Shown here: one piece after another, positions 19,142 through 29,056 of the stretch
Layout: each line of letters starts with the position of its first letter
Numbering within the stretch: the stretch's first letter is position 1
DNA from: Flaccisagitta enflata
Taxonomy: Eukaryota; Chaetognatha; Sagittoidea; Aphragmophora
Length of the DNA stretch: 64,000 nt
NCBI GenBank assembly: GCA_965153355.1
Contig: OZ231126.1
Location: 10,478,001 to 10,542,000, forward strand
Reading direction: 5' to 3'
Translations under genes and position numbers: made by a program
Notes under the pieces: generated by a model
Databases searched by the model: none
What the model was told of the DNA's origin: nothing
What the model saw: the letters and a program-made list of their open reading frames with translations, nothing else

Positions 19142-19326
19142 AGTCGCGCGCTTCATTCCACTGCACCTCGCTTTGTCCATCGGTCAGTTGGTCGATCGGT
19201 TGGTTGTTTTTTATTTATGTTTTTGCAATCTACGGCCTCGCTGCTCCCGCCTAAATGCTCTAGTGACCTCATAAACAGCCCTGCCCATCGGCACAAAACT
19301 TGGTTAGCCGTGTTTCGGGCCTTGTT
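19142..19326 (-). mobile_element. Hairpin-ended element, group B (diverged)
   Basis: Minus orientation. GTCGCGCGC near the start, CCATCGGTCAGTTGGTCG tract, conserved middle (GCTCCCGCCTAAATGCTC), end GCCGTGTTTCGGGCCTTGTT. Inner pairing weak. Confidence 0.6.
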
Positions 19327-19385
19327 TATCTGTGGGTACAGACAAAAAGAAATTTTAAGTCCTTTCATGCTTCCCATGCCTCCTC

Positions 19386-19520
19386 GCATTCATTCATTCA
19401 TTCATTCAGTCATTCATTCATTCATTCATTCATTCATTCATCCATTCATTCATTCATCAATTCATTGATTCAGTCATTCATTCATTTTTACATTCATTTA
19501 GTCATTCATTTATTCATACA
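19386..19520. repeat. (TTCA)n microsatellite
   Basis: About 30 imperfect TTCA units. Confidence 0.9.
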
Positions 19521-19750
19521 TCCAAATCTGTGTTGTACTCTCTTTTCCTTAGGGGTGGGAAATTCAATAAATTTTGTACATTTCTGCCTCTGCTAGATCA
19601 TGCAACTGGCCCTGCCCAATGTTCTTCTTTTGAAATGAGCCTGTATCCATCCCTGACAATGTCCCTAGTTACTCACATACGACTATGGTTGATCCCATTA
19701 TGTCCATTTTTGTGTGGCGATCTTGACTGATTAAAACAGAAATCCGCAGA

Positions 19751-19930
19751 AACAAGGCCGGATATACGGCCATCAGTTGCAGACGGGTGGGCAGGGGCGG
19801 AAATGCGCGTTTTCCCACTTTTCGACTCAATGGTTACGGACAGACAGACCGACAGACGGACGGACGGACTGACGGATGGACGGACGGACGGATAAAGCCT
19901 CTTATAGAGTTGCGTGTCCGCAACTAAAAA
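19751..19930 (+). mobile_element. Hairpin-ended element, group B
   Basis: Left end AACAAGGCCGGATATACGGC; inner AGTTGCAGAC pairs with GTCCGCAACT with one mismatch. Right hairpin AGTTGCG-tgtc-CGCAACT then AAAAAA. The GACG/GACA tract before it is about 60 bp. Confidence 0.85.
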
Positions 19931-20203
19931 AGAAGAAAAAAGATGACACAATAAATTCATTGAGAATTAAGAATTTGCATAAAAAATGAGAAAATGAAAA
20001 AAACAAAAACATACCGGGCTAGCCATTTATCATAACAAGGCCGGTATATTTTTAGAAAAGCTAGTTTTTTCTTTATTTTTGCTATTCTTGATTCTCAAAA
20101 AAGAAAATGATATTGTCTAAAGCCTAATAAAGAGTGAGTACCTCACTCTGAAAATCCATTTATCAAATAAAAACAGCTCCCCACTGGTCAAATCTGAGCA
20201 ACA
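19931..20203. other. AT-rich sequence
   Basis: Holds a stray AACAAGGCCGGTATAT left-end fragment at 20034. Nothing else seen. Confidence 0.4.
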
Positions 20204-20212
20204 ATGCTCTAT

Positions 20213-20729
20213 TTGGGTGCTTCACATAGCAAAAGTTGTTTATTTCTTTTCGCCCTCATTACCTAATATGGACTGGCCAATTTTAGAACCCTTACCATTT
20301 TTCTTTTATCAAAAATTGTTCATCTTCCGTTTTAAAGAAAATTGTTTTTGAGGGCCTAATTTACATAATATGCAGTGGGATAAAGCAATATGCTGATATT
20401 GTTTGAATTAGCTTTTACAAATTTCTATTTTTCAAAGAATTGCATTTCTGCCTTTTTATAAGCTTTTTTTATAGCTTATGTTCTGATATTTTAGTTTATT
20501 TTTACAAGCATTATGTTTTTCTAAAATAAATAATTGTCCTTTTTGTAACAATACTACACAGGATTTTGCTGAATTCTGGGAAATCTGTGAAACTTTAAGG
20601 CCAAAACAAAAACGGAAGATAAAGGAATTTTGAAAAAAGAAAAATGGTCATCTTCATGATTTTTGCTCCTCCACACTACCTAAGTAGGGTGAAGGGATAC
20701 TCCCAACTTTTGCTATGCGAAGCACTTAG
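20213..20729. mobile_element. Mutator-like MITE, 517 bp (copy 2)
   Basis: Ends TTGGGTGCTTCACATAGCAA and the complement CTAAGTGCTTCGCATAGCAA. The 9-bp target duplication ATGCTCTAT lies at 20204-20212 and 20730-20738. Same family as 7138-7556, about 100 bp longer inside. Confidence 0.9.
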
Positions 20730-20738
20730 ATGCTCTAT

Positions 20739-21616
20739 GACACATATTTATACTAATCCTACTTAAAAATCCTCATTTGTTGCTTGTTTGATAGCAATTC
20801 TAAACAATATTACAATTATTGTATTAGTTATCAATTTCTGAAGGCCACTAGGACATTTTCACTCCAGAATTTTCTTATGAGCATACTATTACCCCAAAAG
20901 CTTCCAGATTTTTTTCGTTGTGAAAATAAGCCAAAGATTAGCTTTAAGTCCCATCGTTTTCATACCGGAAGCGTTGGTTTTGTCAAATTGTTTCAGCAGC
21001 TTCATTGAAAAAACAGGCCAGGGAACTCATTTTCCTTCGTTTAAGGACATTTTCTCAGTGATTTTCACCCTTAAAACGTCATCACTCGCATCTGTTACCT
21101 ATTTTTGACTGTCGACGTATGATATAGCATTCAAATGATATGTGACCACACTCATGATTTGATCATATGCGTGAAAAAAATCACAACAGCCCATAGACAG
21201 TAGACGTCGGGAAATTATCAAAAAGTAGTAAACAACCCTCAACCACCGGCTTAAAAGATGACCAGATGTGTTGTTATGATATAACAATCAAAAAAAGTCC
21301 ATAACTTTTTATATCCTGTCAACGGAAAAAATAATGCGTCAAGGACTAAAAGCCAGAATAGATTGACCAAGTAATTTTCAAGATTCTTAATAAAATCTAC
21401 TTTTATACATGGATTAGAAGAGAAAATCTGAGCTGAATACCCTATGCCATCTAGTTTTCGATGAAGAATCCAAATTTTACGTCAAAAAACTTTTTGACGA
21501 CAGTAAATAGCAAAAAACTGACATCAAAATGGCGCGCGTCACTTCTGGTTAGCGGAAAAATATTTTTTGAGACTAAGCAAGTAGGAGCGCATGCTTAAAA
21601 GTGGATCAGAATGTAT
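20739..21616. other. Non-coding sequence, nothing recognised
   Basis: Short open stretches (for example 20784-21008) show no family resemblance or coding-like composition. No inverted repeat ends found. Confidence 0.4.
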
Positions 21617-21822
21617 TTTCAGTCGTGTGCTACGCGACTCTACACCCCGCTTTGTCCGTCTGTCCGTCTATCCGTCAGTTGGTCAGTCAGTTGGTCCTCT
21701 ATTTTTTCCGAATTTTTGAACTTTTTTAGTTTTCTGCTCCTGCCTAAATACCTCAGTGACCTTTTTTTATCAGTGCCCCTGCCCACTTGCACGCGACTGG
21801 GCAGCCGTGTATCCAGCCTTAC
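21617..21822 (-). mobile_element. Hairpin-ended element, group B
   Basis: Minus orientation: TTTTCAGTCGTGTGCTACGC, GTCCGTCTGTCCGTC tract, conserved middle, end GCCGTGTATCCAGCCTT. Inner AGTCGCGTGC pairs with GCACACGACT with one G:T-type mismatch. Confidence 0.8.
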
Positions 21823-22008
21823 TCAGTAAAACACATTTGGTTTGGCTAAAAACGCTTTAAATCATGTTTTTTTTTTTTTTGTCATCTCGCTTCTCTTCTT
21901 GTCGCAACTGGCGTCCAAATGTTTTCTGCAGACTGCAATGCTTTAACCAGAAAGAGGCTCTGTCCATCCTCAACTAAAAAATGCTGCGAAGCTCTGTCTA
22001 TTCAAAAA

Positions 22009-22813
22009 GTGACGCGGGGTCACAATATCGTTGGGGACGGTGGGCAGGGGCATCCAGCCCCCATTAGGCTGGTCACGAAATAGGGTCAAATTTCAAAAAA
22101 TGATATACTCTAGTTTTTTGCATAAATGTACCAAAAAGAAGGTTTTCCCACAAGTAGAGGTCTGAATTTGAAGATTAAACCATGGCGGCAAAACTATAGG
22201 CTTCCTATGGCAATAAAAAAATCCCCATAGCAACCCTATAGTTTTGCCGACAAGGTTTCTTGTTTGATTTCACACCCCAGCTTTTGAGAAATCCTTCTTT
22301 TATTGGACATTTGTGCAAAGGGCTCAAGTATATCAATATATGAAATTTGACCCAATTCCGGACCACCCTAGCCCCCATCCACACCCCATGCCCCCCCAAC
22401 AACACGCATACCAAAAAAAATCAAAACGCTCGTTTTTTGGGCAGCGGCCCCGAAGGGACCAATGACCTATGCTCTCCTCCTTCTTTTTCTCCTCCTTCTC
22501 CGTGCCCCCCTCTGGCTTCAAAGCCTAAATTCTAGCCTAGATGCTCAAATTCTAAACCCAGGGCTCAAATCCCAGCTCCAAGCCTCCAATCTCAGCCCCA
22601 AGGCTCCAACTCCTGCCCCAATCCTAACCTCAAAACTCCAATACAAGCTTCATGGCTCAAATCCAGCCTCATAGCTCAAATCCCAGCATTGGGAGTCTTG
22701 TATCTTAGCCTCAATATTAAAATCCTTACCCAGCATAGGTCATCGGCTCCTTTGGGGCCGCTGCCCCTCTCACCTCCATATCTTACATATACTAACTTAG
22801 GGGCATCGGGTAC
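22009..22813 (+). mobile_element. Left part of a composite group B element, cut by a MITE and by the LTR element
   Basis: Begins GTGACGCGGGGTCAC like the copy at 11211 and shares GGTGGGCAGGGGCATCCA. It is interrupted at 22065 by a hAT MITE and, at GTAC 22810, by the giant LTR element. Its presumed right end is 40975-41091. About 22520-22740 is a degenerate repeat of 'GGCTCAAATCCCAGCC'-like phrases. Confidence 0.55.
22065..22370. mobile_element. hAT-type MITE, 306 bp
   Basis: Ends TAGGCTGGTC and GACCACCCTA (complement TAGGGTGGTC). The exact 8-bp target duplication GCCCCCAT lies at 22057-22064 and 22371-22378. A longer inner inverted match GGGTCAAATTTCA / TGAAATTTGACCC. Excision would rejoin CATCCA|GCCCCCAT|CCACACC, similar to the uninterrupted copy at 11250. 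Confidence 0.9.
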
Positions 22814-23107
22814 TGGGGCAGGGTATACCTAGTCGATCCATGAGGGAGGAGGCTATTGCCATTAATATGACCATTATATCCACCATGTCACCAATTCATG
22901 ACTACTTACTAACCTTGTTCCTTGTCCTTGTTCCTTATCCTTGTTCTTTATCCTTGTCCTTGATCGAACTATCCCTCAAAGGAGACCGGGTTTCCTTGCC
23001 CACAAGGAGTGTTTTTAGTGTAACTACGCCAAGTTAGCCTCTAAGGCAATTCACATCTGAGTGAAAGAAGAGGAACCTATGTAATTTACTACAATACAGT
23101 TGTTGCC

Positions 23108-23113
23108 TTTATT
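23108..23113 (-). terminator. AATAAA polyadenylation signal in the 3' LTR
   Basis: Sense AATAAAGGCAAC, about two thirds into the LTR, a suitable place for the R region's 3' end. The same signal is at 40590-40585 in the 5' LTR. Confidence 0.5.
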
Positions 23114-23417
23114 TAGAGAATACACACTGAATACTCTGACAATTGATGATGATACTTGAGGCTAAGGAGTGGGAGGTCAACAAGTGACTGTGTCCCTGAA
23201 CTTGGTGGACCCAAGCTGAGTGGCTAAGTTTTCCTTTGGATAGATCAAAACTACTAAATACTATCAAGCCACTAAGAGATGAGACCAAGAAATGGATATT
23301 TAACTAGTTTATCATCAATAAAACCATAAAACGATATAGCTATGAAAACTAGACAACAAGACGAGTAAGGGTAACTAGATAACAAACTAATAAATGTATA
23401 ACACAAAAACGTATAAG

Positions 23418-23435
23418 CCGATGAATGCTCATCGG
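23418..23435. promoter_or_regulatory. 18-bp LTR palindrome, 3' LTR copy
   Basis: Identical to the copy at 40895-40912. Confidence 0.55.
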
Positions 23436-23493
23436 CAATATGCAAATGAGATTTTTGTATCACTCCTCCATGGACCACTTACGCTCTGCCACA

Positions 23494-23990
23494 TATACGT
23501 TGGCCTTCCGGAAATAAAGACGTCCTCGTCGCAAAAACAAGAAAAAAAAAACGAAAAAGGAAGCTAGCCAGCCGTAAACACAACCACAAGGGCAGTGGCG
23601 ACCAACAGAGAGAAAAAAGAAAAGTCAAAAGAACGCACCACAAGATAACAAGAAAGGGAAAAAAAAACTAGGAAGGGAAATGCCGTAATCGCGGCCACAG
23701 GGACCGAGGCGACAAAACCAAGAAGAAAAAAGAAAAAAAAAAAAAGATGAAAGCGAGGACGAAAAAAAAACCAAACGAGCAAACACTTATACAGCTAAGG
23801 CCATAGAGAGCGTAAAGATCAACAATAGACGCAAAAGCGAACGTAGACAGGAAAAAGAATAACAGTAACATGATTAACTTGAAAAAGATAACACCAAACT
23901 CGTAAAAATCCGCAAAAGAAGAGAACAATCAGAAAATGAGAAAACGTCATCAATTTTTATGTAAAGAGAAGGAAATAAACAATAGGGACA
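23494..23990 (-). other. Element 3' untranslated region
   Basis: Between the F-box ORF and the 3' LTR. Purine-rich on the plus strand, so pyrimidine-rich in sense; no clear polypurine tract directly before the 3' LTR (sense ...GGAAGGCCAACGTATA|TGTGG). Open frames here are low-complexity Phe/Leu runs. Confidence 0.4.
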
Positions 23991-24112
23991 GTTGTAGCGG
24001 ACGGGTGGGCAGCGGCAGAAATCCACGTTATTGTCTAAACCTTTCAGCACGAAAATTACGGACCAGCGAACGGACAGAGCCTCAAATAGAGTCGCGTGTC
24101 CGCGACAAAAAA
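23991..24112 (+). mobile_element. Hairpin-ended element, group B, inside the LTR element
   Basis: GTTGTAGCGGACGGGTGGGC at the left (inner block one mismatch from the complement), right end GAGTCGCGTGTCCGCGACAAAA. It ends 10 bp from the stop of the F-box ORF. Confidence 0.75.
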
Positions 24113-24122
24113 TCAATGACAA

Positions 24123-25286
24123 TTACTGAGACAGAGAAAAGGAATCAAGATGATCGTAAAACCTGACGAGCGTAACGTCGCTACCACGGGCGTAGATGAT
24201 TGAAAGTCCAAATGGTTCAAAACAGAAGGTCGGAATAACGAAGTCGACAAATTCGCAAAAACGGAGTCTCCTCTCACCTACAAAGACGAAGTGCGTACCC
24301 GGGTCACCGTAGTTGACGAACGCGTGGAAGAGAACATCTGAGGAAGTCGCATGGTGGAGCATGTTCGCCCTTATTCGCGGAAAACGGCGCGGAATACGAA
24401 TGTCTCCGAACCTCCGGCCAGGGTCGTCCATGATGATGCTGACGCCGTAGGAGCGAAGACTCTCATCCGCGTAACCGGCATTCTCAGACAAGGGCTTCTG
24501 AGCAATGAGGACGTGTGGATAAGCCAAACGTGGCTCAAGCAGATCCGACGGCGAAGCGACCAGGAACTTCTCGGTGATTTGGCCAGAAGGGATGTGATGG
24601 CGCTCAACCACGAAAGAACAATCGCGGTCGATGAGGAGCAGAAGACAGGCGCCGACAACGTTGTAGTCGTAAACGAAGGAGATTTGCCGACAGGCGCTCT
24701 GCGCGTAGGAGATATTCGTTGGGGTGGGATGAAAGTCGCCATGGCGGTTCAACGAATAAGCCACCAGAGCGTCAAATTCGACTATGTAAGTCGCGAGATA
24801 ATTTTCCGATTTCTTCAATGGACGTCTCATGGCCGGAAAATAACGTGGGACGACGGAGTCGACATCTGAGCGGTCGACCCAGTTGTGGATGTCGAAATGA
24901 TGGCGCCCCTCATCAACCGGAGGACGCAGGAAGAGGAAGTCGCCGTGGAGCACGATTTGGCGATATTGCTCTATCTCCGTATCGACAACGACAATTGCGG
25001 GACCGCCAAATTTGAGAAGAGAAAAAATCTCAATCTTCTTTGAGGTTGCAACTGCCATAAGAGAGGCAGTCGTATCTACCGAGATGCAGTCCACCACCGC
25101 AGGGAATGACATCGTGACTTCGGACGCCGAATCGGCTGAGAAGATTTGCGCTTTGATGGCGCAGTACTCAATATGAGCCTCACAAACCTTTTTCACTAGC
25201 ACATTCTGCTCATAAATTGATGGAACTTTTAGTGAGCGAAAGTGGGTAGGATCAATGGCATAAAGCTGCTGAGCTCTTTTAGCCAA
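24123..25286 (-). CDS. C-terminal part of the F-box ORF (about 387 codons)
   Basis: Open frame running TTGGCTAAA... to the stop at 24123, one frame off the F-box ORF it overlaps. It lacks an ATG start of its own at the 5' end, so it is most simply the downstream part of the F-box protein after a one-base frame change between about 25286 and 25230. Beta-strand-like segments (AVVDCISVDTTASLMAVATS, KIEIFSLLKFGGPAIVVVDT) suggest a WD40-like propeller, as in many F-box proteins, but I cannot count clear WD repeats. Sense position: last ORF before the 3' LTR. No function can be assigned from the sequence alone. Confidence 0.6.
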   Translation of the reverse strand: MAKRAQQLYAIDPTHFRSLKVPSIYEQNVLVKKVCEAHIEYCAIKAQIFSADSASEVTMSFPAVVDCISVDTTASLMAVATSKKIEIFSLLKFGGPAIVVVDTEIEQYRQIVLHGDFLFLRPPVDEGRHHFDIHNWVDRSDVDSVVPRYFPAMRRPLKKSENYLATYIVEFDALVAYSLNRHGDFHPTPTNISYAQSACRQISFVYDYNVVGACLLLLIDRDCSFVVERHHIPSGQITEKFLVASPSDLLEPRLAYPHVLIAQKPLSENAGYADESLRSYGVSIIMDDPGRRFGDIRIPRRFPRIRANMLHHATSSDVLFHAFVNYGDPGTHFVFVGERRLRFCEFVDFVIPTFCFEPFGLSIIYARGSDVTLVRFYDHLDSFSLSQ

Positions 25287-25429
25287 AACTCCCTATTGGT
25301 GACAGCTTGAAGGTGGATATATTTGGAGGTAACCATAAGATTTCTGACGTCATCTACTGAAAGGTAGGAAAGAATGACCTCTGAAATGTCCTGATTTGGA
25401 AACGGGATTTTGCTGATTTCAATGCCCAT
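25229..25429 (-). CDS. F-box domain ORF (N-terminal part)
   Basis: Starts at ATG 25429. Residues about 10-50 fit an F-box: 'ISEVILSYLSVDDVRNLMVT' then 'REFWLKEL'. F-box proteins link substrates to SKP1-CUL1 ubiquitin ligases. The frame ends 20 codons after the domain (HAH-type end at 25229), while the overlapping frame continues for 387 codons. A one-base loss near the AAAAGAG run (about 25280) would explain it, and programmed -1 shifting is possible but has no canonical slippery heptamer. Preceded by the duplicated pyrimidine-rich cassette at 25850-26010. Confidence 0.7.
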   Translation of the reverse strand: MGIEISKIPFPNQDISEVILSYLSVDDVRNLMVTSKYIHLQAVTNREFWLKELSSFMPLILPTFAH

Positions 25430-26032
25430 GATTTGATTAGTACTGAACCGAATTTGTCTGATTAAAACTTAAATTTGATTTGACCTGAATAACTTGGAGA
25501 AAATAAAGGCAACAACAACTGTTTGTAAATATCGTAAACTTGAAAAGAAGATAAACCTTGGTCGGTGCCGAAGCAAATACTTGATGACGTAATAACTGGC
25601 GCGATCGCAAAAGACTTGATACAATAACAAAGGAGAAAAAAAATGATGTTTTACGTGATCGGTGTAAACGTAAGTAAGGCGTAAAGATGATGGAGGTAGA
25701 ATGGTTTTACTTTGGATGGTAAAAACGTCGGCCCTGGGTATCGAAACCACAGGGACCATCCAAAGTAAGGTCGTTATGTAAAAGTCGTAATCTTAATATT
25801 TTAAACTATATAGACTTACCAGAAAATGAGGAAAAAAAAAATGTCAAACCCATTAAACTCAAGAAGAGAGGGAGAGACGAGTAAAAAAAAGAGGATGAAG
25901 GTAAAAGAAAGAAAATGATAATGACCTAAATGTCTAAGCCCCATCATTCCAAGGCGGAGAGGCAGAGACGAGAAAAAAAAGAGATGTTAATGTTAGCGTA
26001 ATTATCACAAATGACACAAAAAAAAACATGAT
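25430..26032 (-). other. Spacer between accessory ORFs, with duplicated cassette
   Basis: Two copies of a motif, in sense TTTTTTTTCTCGTCTCTGCC followed by TCTCCGCCTTGGAATGATGG, at about 25852-25890 and 25930-25975. The same motif occurs twice before the exonuclease-like ORF (about 29105-29150, 29305-29345). Likely a shared control or splice-acceptor region. Confidence 0.5.
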
Positions 26033-29000
26033 TTACTTTTTCTTCAAAAAGTCTTTGCGATTTTTTCCCTTTCTGTTATAGACAATGTCGGTCGTAGCTT
26101 CAAGAGCCTTCTTCCATGAGTCTGTGCCAAAGAACTGGGTGGAGAAGTGATGAAGAAGATGATACTTCATGACCAGATGCTTCCTAGCCTCTAAAGAGAG
26201 TGAAGATTCGCGCGGAGACGCCAACGTGCGCCTGCAGAAGTCCTCTTTGACAACAGATTGCGCGAGAGAGTTGAAGTCGGATTTCATTCCAATTTGTGCG
26301 GCAAGTTGCGCATGATCCACCATTTTCTTGGGTGAAAAAGTGCCGTTGGCTTTTCTTATCAAGACTACTGTGTGCTTACCCATATGGACGTAGAGATTGG
26401 CCTTTTCTACTGCTAAAAAGAAGCCATTAACCTCCTTTTTGCCAATTTGCAAATCGTTGATCTTAAGGAGAAAGATGTGGTTTTTCACGAAAAAGACAAA
26501 ATGAATGACGTCACGGGTTTCAAATGCGGAATTGTTCTCTAACTGGCCCATGACGACAATTTCGGATTTCTCGACGTGACGCTGCAAGATCTGTAATTCA
26601 TCAATTTTCGTGACAACCATAATGGAGTGGTTTTCGCCAAATTTATGTAAAACCGGAGAATTACTGCATTGAACATGAACCCACGGAGTGTGGTGGGCCG
26701 CAAGAGGGCGCTTCTCAATCGGCGCACGGGTCATGAGGCTGAGAAAATGCGCTAACTCAGGAATTTCGATGTCGAGGTAAGAGACGATTTGGCGATTGAC
26801 GCGATCATTGGTACAAAAAGGATTTTGTAATTTCCTTCTTTGGCTAAGGGTCGTTACTTGTTTGCTTACGTGGTCCGGCGAAAAGTCAGCACTGAAAAAC
26901 TCGTCTTTTACAAGCAGAGGGCTGTCGGACGGCAAAATTCCATATTCTCTGATGATGTTCAATTTGTCGTCGTCGGTTTTGAAAGCAAAAGAAGTCGCAA
27001 AGGAAAGAAAGGCCGAGATTAATTCATCACCAAGGGAAGTAGTGACCAGTAAGAAGTTAGGTTGCTTCTTTACGCGGCAGTGGAGGATCAAAAATTCAGG
27101 TTGAATTTTGTCAAGAATTTCGCAACGAAAGAAGGTAAGAAGAGGATCAGAATTAAAGGTTTCATTTCTGACAAAGGCCTGAAAGAGCAACTTCCAATCC
27201 CAATTCAAACTGGCAACCGAAATCGCGACTTTGCCGACTCTGGACTTCAACTTCAAATCTTGTATTTTCCCGATGGTTTGAGCCATGGCATCGTAGACAT
27301 TTGGCGAAGAAGAGTGGCAAGAGTATTGAACAAAAGCGTCACTACAAGCATCATGTAAATTCCTGGCATCAATCAAACGGGAATAGATATCCTCTTTAAG
27401 GGGTTCAAAAGGCTCAGTGGCGTCGTCCAAAACATAAGAGTCTGAGGGCCCCAAGATTTCCGGGATAACACTTTGGTCTTCGTCCGGACCAGACCTCACC
27501 TGTTTCTCAAGCGTTGCGTCGCCGCGCTCAAAACTGCGGCGCTTGAGCAATGGAGAGGACAATTGAATCGGTTGTTCCTCAACAACCTCCTTACTGCTGC
27601 AAACTTTAAGATTTTTACCATTAACGAAGGCGGGCTGAGAGTCGGTGTAAATGGCATTACTGGGGTTCAAATCAACCAGAATATCGTCATCGGCGTGGTT
27701 GTCATTGTTACCGCTGATAATGACGTTGATAGGCTGGCCATCAATGATTGGAACGTCGGTGACCTTTTGAAACTCGGTGACGGCGGCGACGGCGACGGCA
27801 ATGGCGGTAGACTGAACCAAATCACCGCCATTGTTTTCCACACTTTGGTTTTTCTCAGAACTGACGCTGGCCTGAGCGGTGACAGAATCGTTTTTAACCT
27901 CGGCGGAATTTATATTTCTATCCCTAACCGATTCCACAATCATACCGGCGTCGCCGTTTGAGACGTAGTCAGGCACCAAAGATTTGTGAAAAGGCAAGGA
28001 CAGGTCGGCAACAACAAATGCATTAATTAGATTTTCATGATCAATGGTGATTGGGTCTAGATCGAGACCAAGTACAGGGAAGACGCCATCGTCGCAAAAG
28101 TGAATGGGCTGTGCAAATTTCGCGATGTCCCATTGGGTCCCGTCGATCAACTTATACTTATCCCAACCGGTTGAGTAAATGATTTGACCAAAGAAAACAT
28201 AAAGGATCAATTTGGGATCCGCCGCTGCATAACGGCGCATCTTTCCCGACCAAGCAGAGAGTTTCTGGTCCCAACGCGCCATTCTCGTCTCAACGTCCTT
28301 TTCCCAGATAATGGGGGTTGTTGGTGCGTGTGTGCCGAAGACGAAGTCGAAGGCGTCCTTGGCCGACCATGTACTTTTCTCCTTTGAACTTTGGGAATCA
28401 GTAGATTGGAACTCCCTGTTTTTTCCTGTCCAGACACGCATGGTTTTGTGAATGGAGGTGACGTCAATAATGGGGATGACGGCGTCGTTTAAGTGATACT
28501 GCTTGTTTATTATCCCTAATTCCACAAAAAGCGCCGCGTCACCTAGAATTACTGTGTTTTTGTCCGACATCAAATCCATGAATTTACCATGGAGGAACTT
28601 CTTCCTTCCCGCCGTGGCGTGTTTTGGCGGGTTTATTGCACAGAAATCCGTCAAGATAACAACCGTACGTACCAAATACCGATTGACACTGTAGGAGATT
28701 TGGATTACACAAACTTGATTTGGCTTTCCTTTGATTTGTTTTTGTTCAGTGTCGAGGGAAATGAAGTTTGTGAATCCTCGTTTCTCGAGCTCGCGGGATC
28801 TGTCGAGAATTTTCTGCATCTCGCTTGCAAGTCCTGCATCATCGTCGACGAAACTGACGGTTTCCATGTCAATTGGGAGGCGCCGTACTGTACCGGCTTT
28901 TACCAGTCGGTCTTCCCTTTCCTTCAGTAATTGGGCCTCTTTTTGTTTTTCACGTGTTTTCTCCCACTTTGTTCTTTGCTTCTTCCCGACGTAGCCCAAG

Positions 29001-29056
29001 TCAAACTCATTCATGACGGGAGACGGAGAACGCGAACCGCGACCGCCGGTTGCCAT
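26033..29056 (-). CDS. Accessory protein with DEDDy-type 3'-5' exonuclease-like domain (1007 aa)
   Basis: Intact ORF from ATG 29056 to the stop at 26033. A charged N terminus (residues 20-55) is followed by an exonuclease fold of the RNase D/WRN type, residues about 95-295: motif I LDTE (D102, E104), a segment ending ILGDAALFVEL (G172, D173) at motif II, and motif III YAAAD (Y276, D280), which makes it DEDDy-like. The usual motif II aspartate position appears to be V178, so activity is uncertain. Residues 300-1007 match nothing I recognise; there is a low-complexity middle (about 390-570). It lies downstream of pol in the same orientation, separated by 1 kb. Ty3/Gypsy elements do not normally encode such a nuclease, so it looks captured from a host. 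Confidence 0.8.
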   Translation of the reverse strand: MATGGRGSRSPSPVMNEFDLGYVGKKQRTKWEKTREKQKEAQLLKEREDRLVKAGTVRRLPIDMETVSFVDDDAGLASEMQKILDRSRELEKRGFTNFISLDTEQKQIKGKPNQVCVIQISYSVNRYLVRTVVILTDFCAINPPKHATAGRKKFLHGKFMDLMSDKNTVILGDAALFVELGIINKQYHLNDAVIPIIDVTSIHKTMRVWTGKNREFQSTDSQSSKEKSTWSAKDAFDFVFGTHAPTTPIIWEKDVETRMARWDQKLSAWSGKMRRYAAADPKLILYVFFGQIIYSTGWDKYKLIDGTQWDIAKFAQPIHFCDDGVFPVLGLDLDPITIDHENLINAFVVADLSLPFHKSLVPDYVSNGDAGMIVESVRDRNINSAEVKNDSVTAQASVSSEKNQSVENNGGDLVQSTAIAVAVAAVTEFQKVTDVPIIDGQPINVIISGNNDNHADDDILVDLNPSNAIYTDSQPAFVNGKNLKVCSSKEVVEEQPIQLSSPLLKRRSFERGDATLEKQVRSGPDEDQSVIPEILGPSDSYVLDDATEPFEPLKEDIYSRLIDARNLHDACSDAFVQYSCHSSSPNVYDAMAQTIGKIQDLKLKSRVGKVAISVASLNWDWKLLFQAFVRNETFNSDPLLTFFRCEILDKIQPEFLILHCRVKKQPNFLLVTTSLGDELISAFLSFATSFAFKTDDDKLNIIREYGILPSDSPLLVKDEFFSADFSPDHVSKQVTTLSQRRKLQNPFCTNDRVNRQIVSYLDIEIPELAHFLSLMTRAPIEKRPLAAHHTPWVHVQCSNSPVLHKFGENHSIMVVTKIDELQILQRHVEKSEIVVMGQLENNSAFETRDVIHFVFFVKNHIFLLKINDLQIGKKEVNGFFLAVEKANLYVHMGKHTVVLIRKANGTFSPKKMVDHAQLAAQIGMKSDFNSLAQSVVKEDFCRRTLASPRESSLSLEARKHLVMKYHLLHHFSTQFFGTDSWKKALEATTDIVYNRKGKNRKDFLKKK

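Larger units (their letters stand above)
22814..23493 (-). repeat. 3' LTR of the giant element
   Basis: Sense begins TGTGGCAGAGCGTAAG and ends ATACCCTGCCCCA. Contains the octamer ATTTGCAT, an 18-bp palindrome, an AATAAA signal (23113-23108) and a CCTTGTT-type repeat (plus strand 22914-22963). Differences from the other LTR are at about 22963, 22989, 22994 (indel), 23114 and 23454. Confidence 0.95.

Noticed and set aside
23494-23560. Polypurine tract next to the 3' LTR
   Set aside because: In sense the last bases before TGTGGC are GGAAGGCCAACGTATA, not a purine run.
27473-27961. 162-codon plus-strand frame opposite the exonuclease-like ORF
   Set aside because: Shadow of the low-complexity middle of the minus-strand gene.
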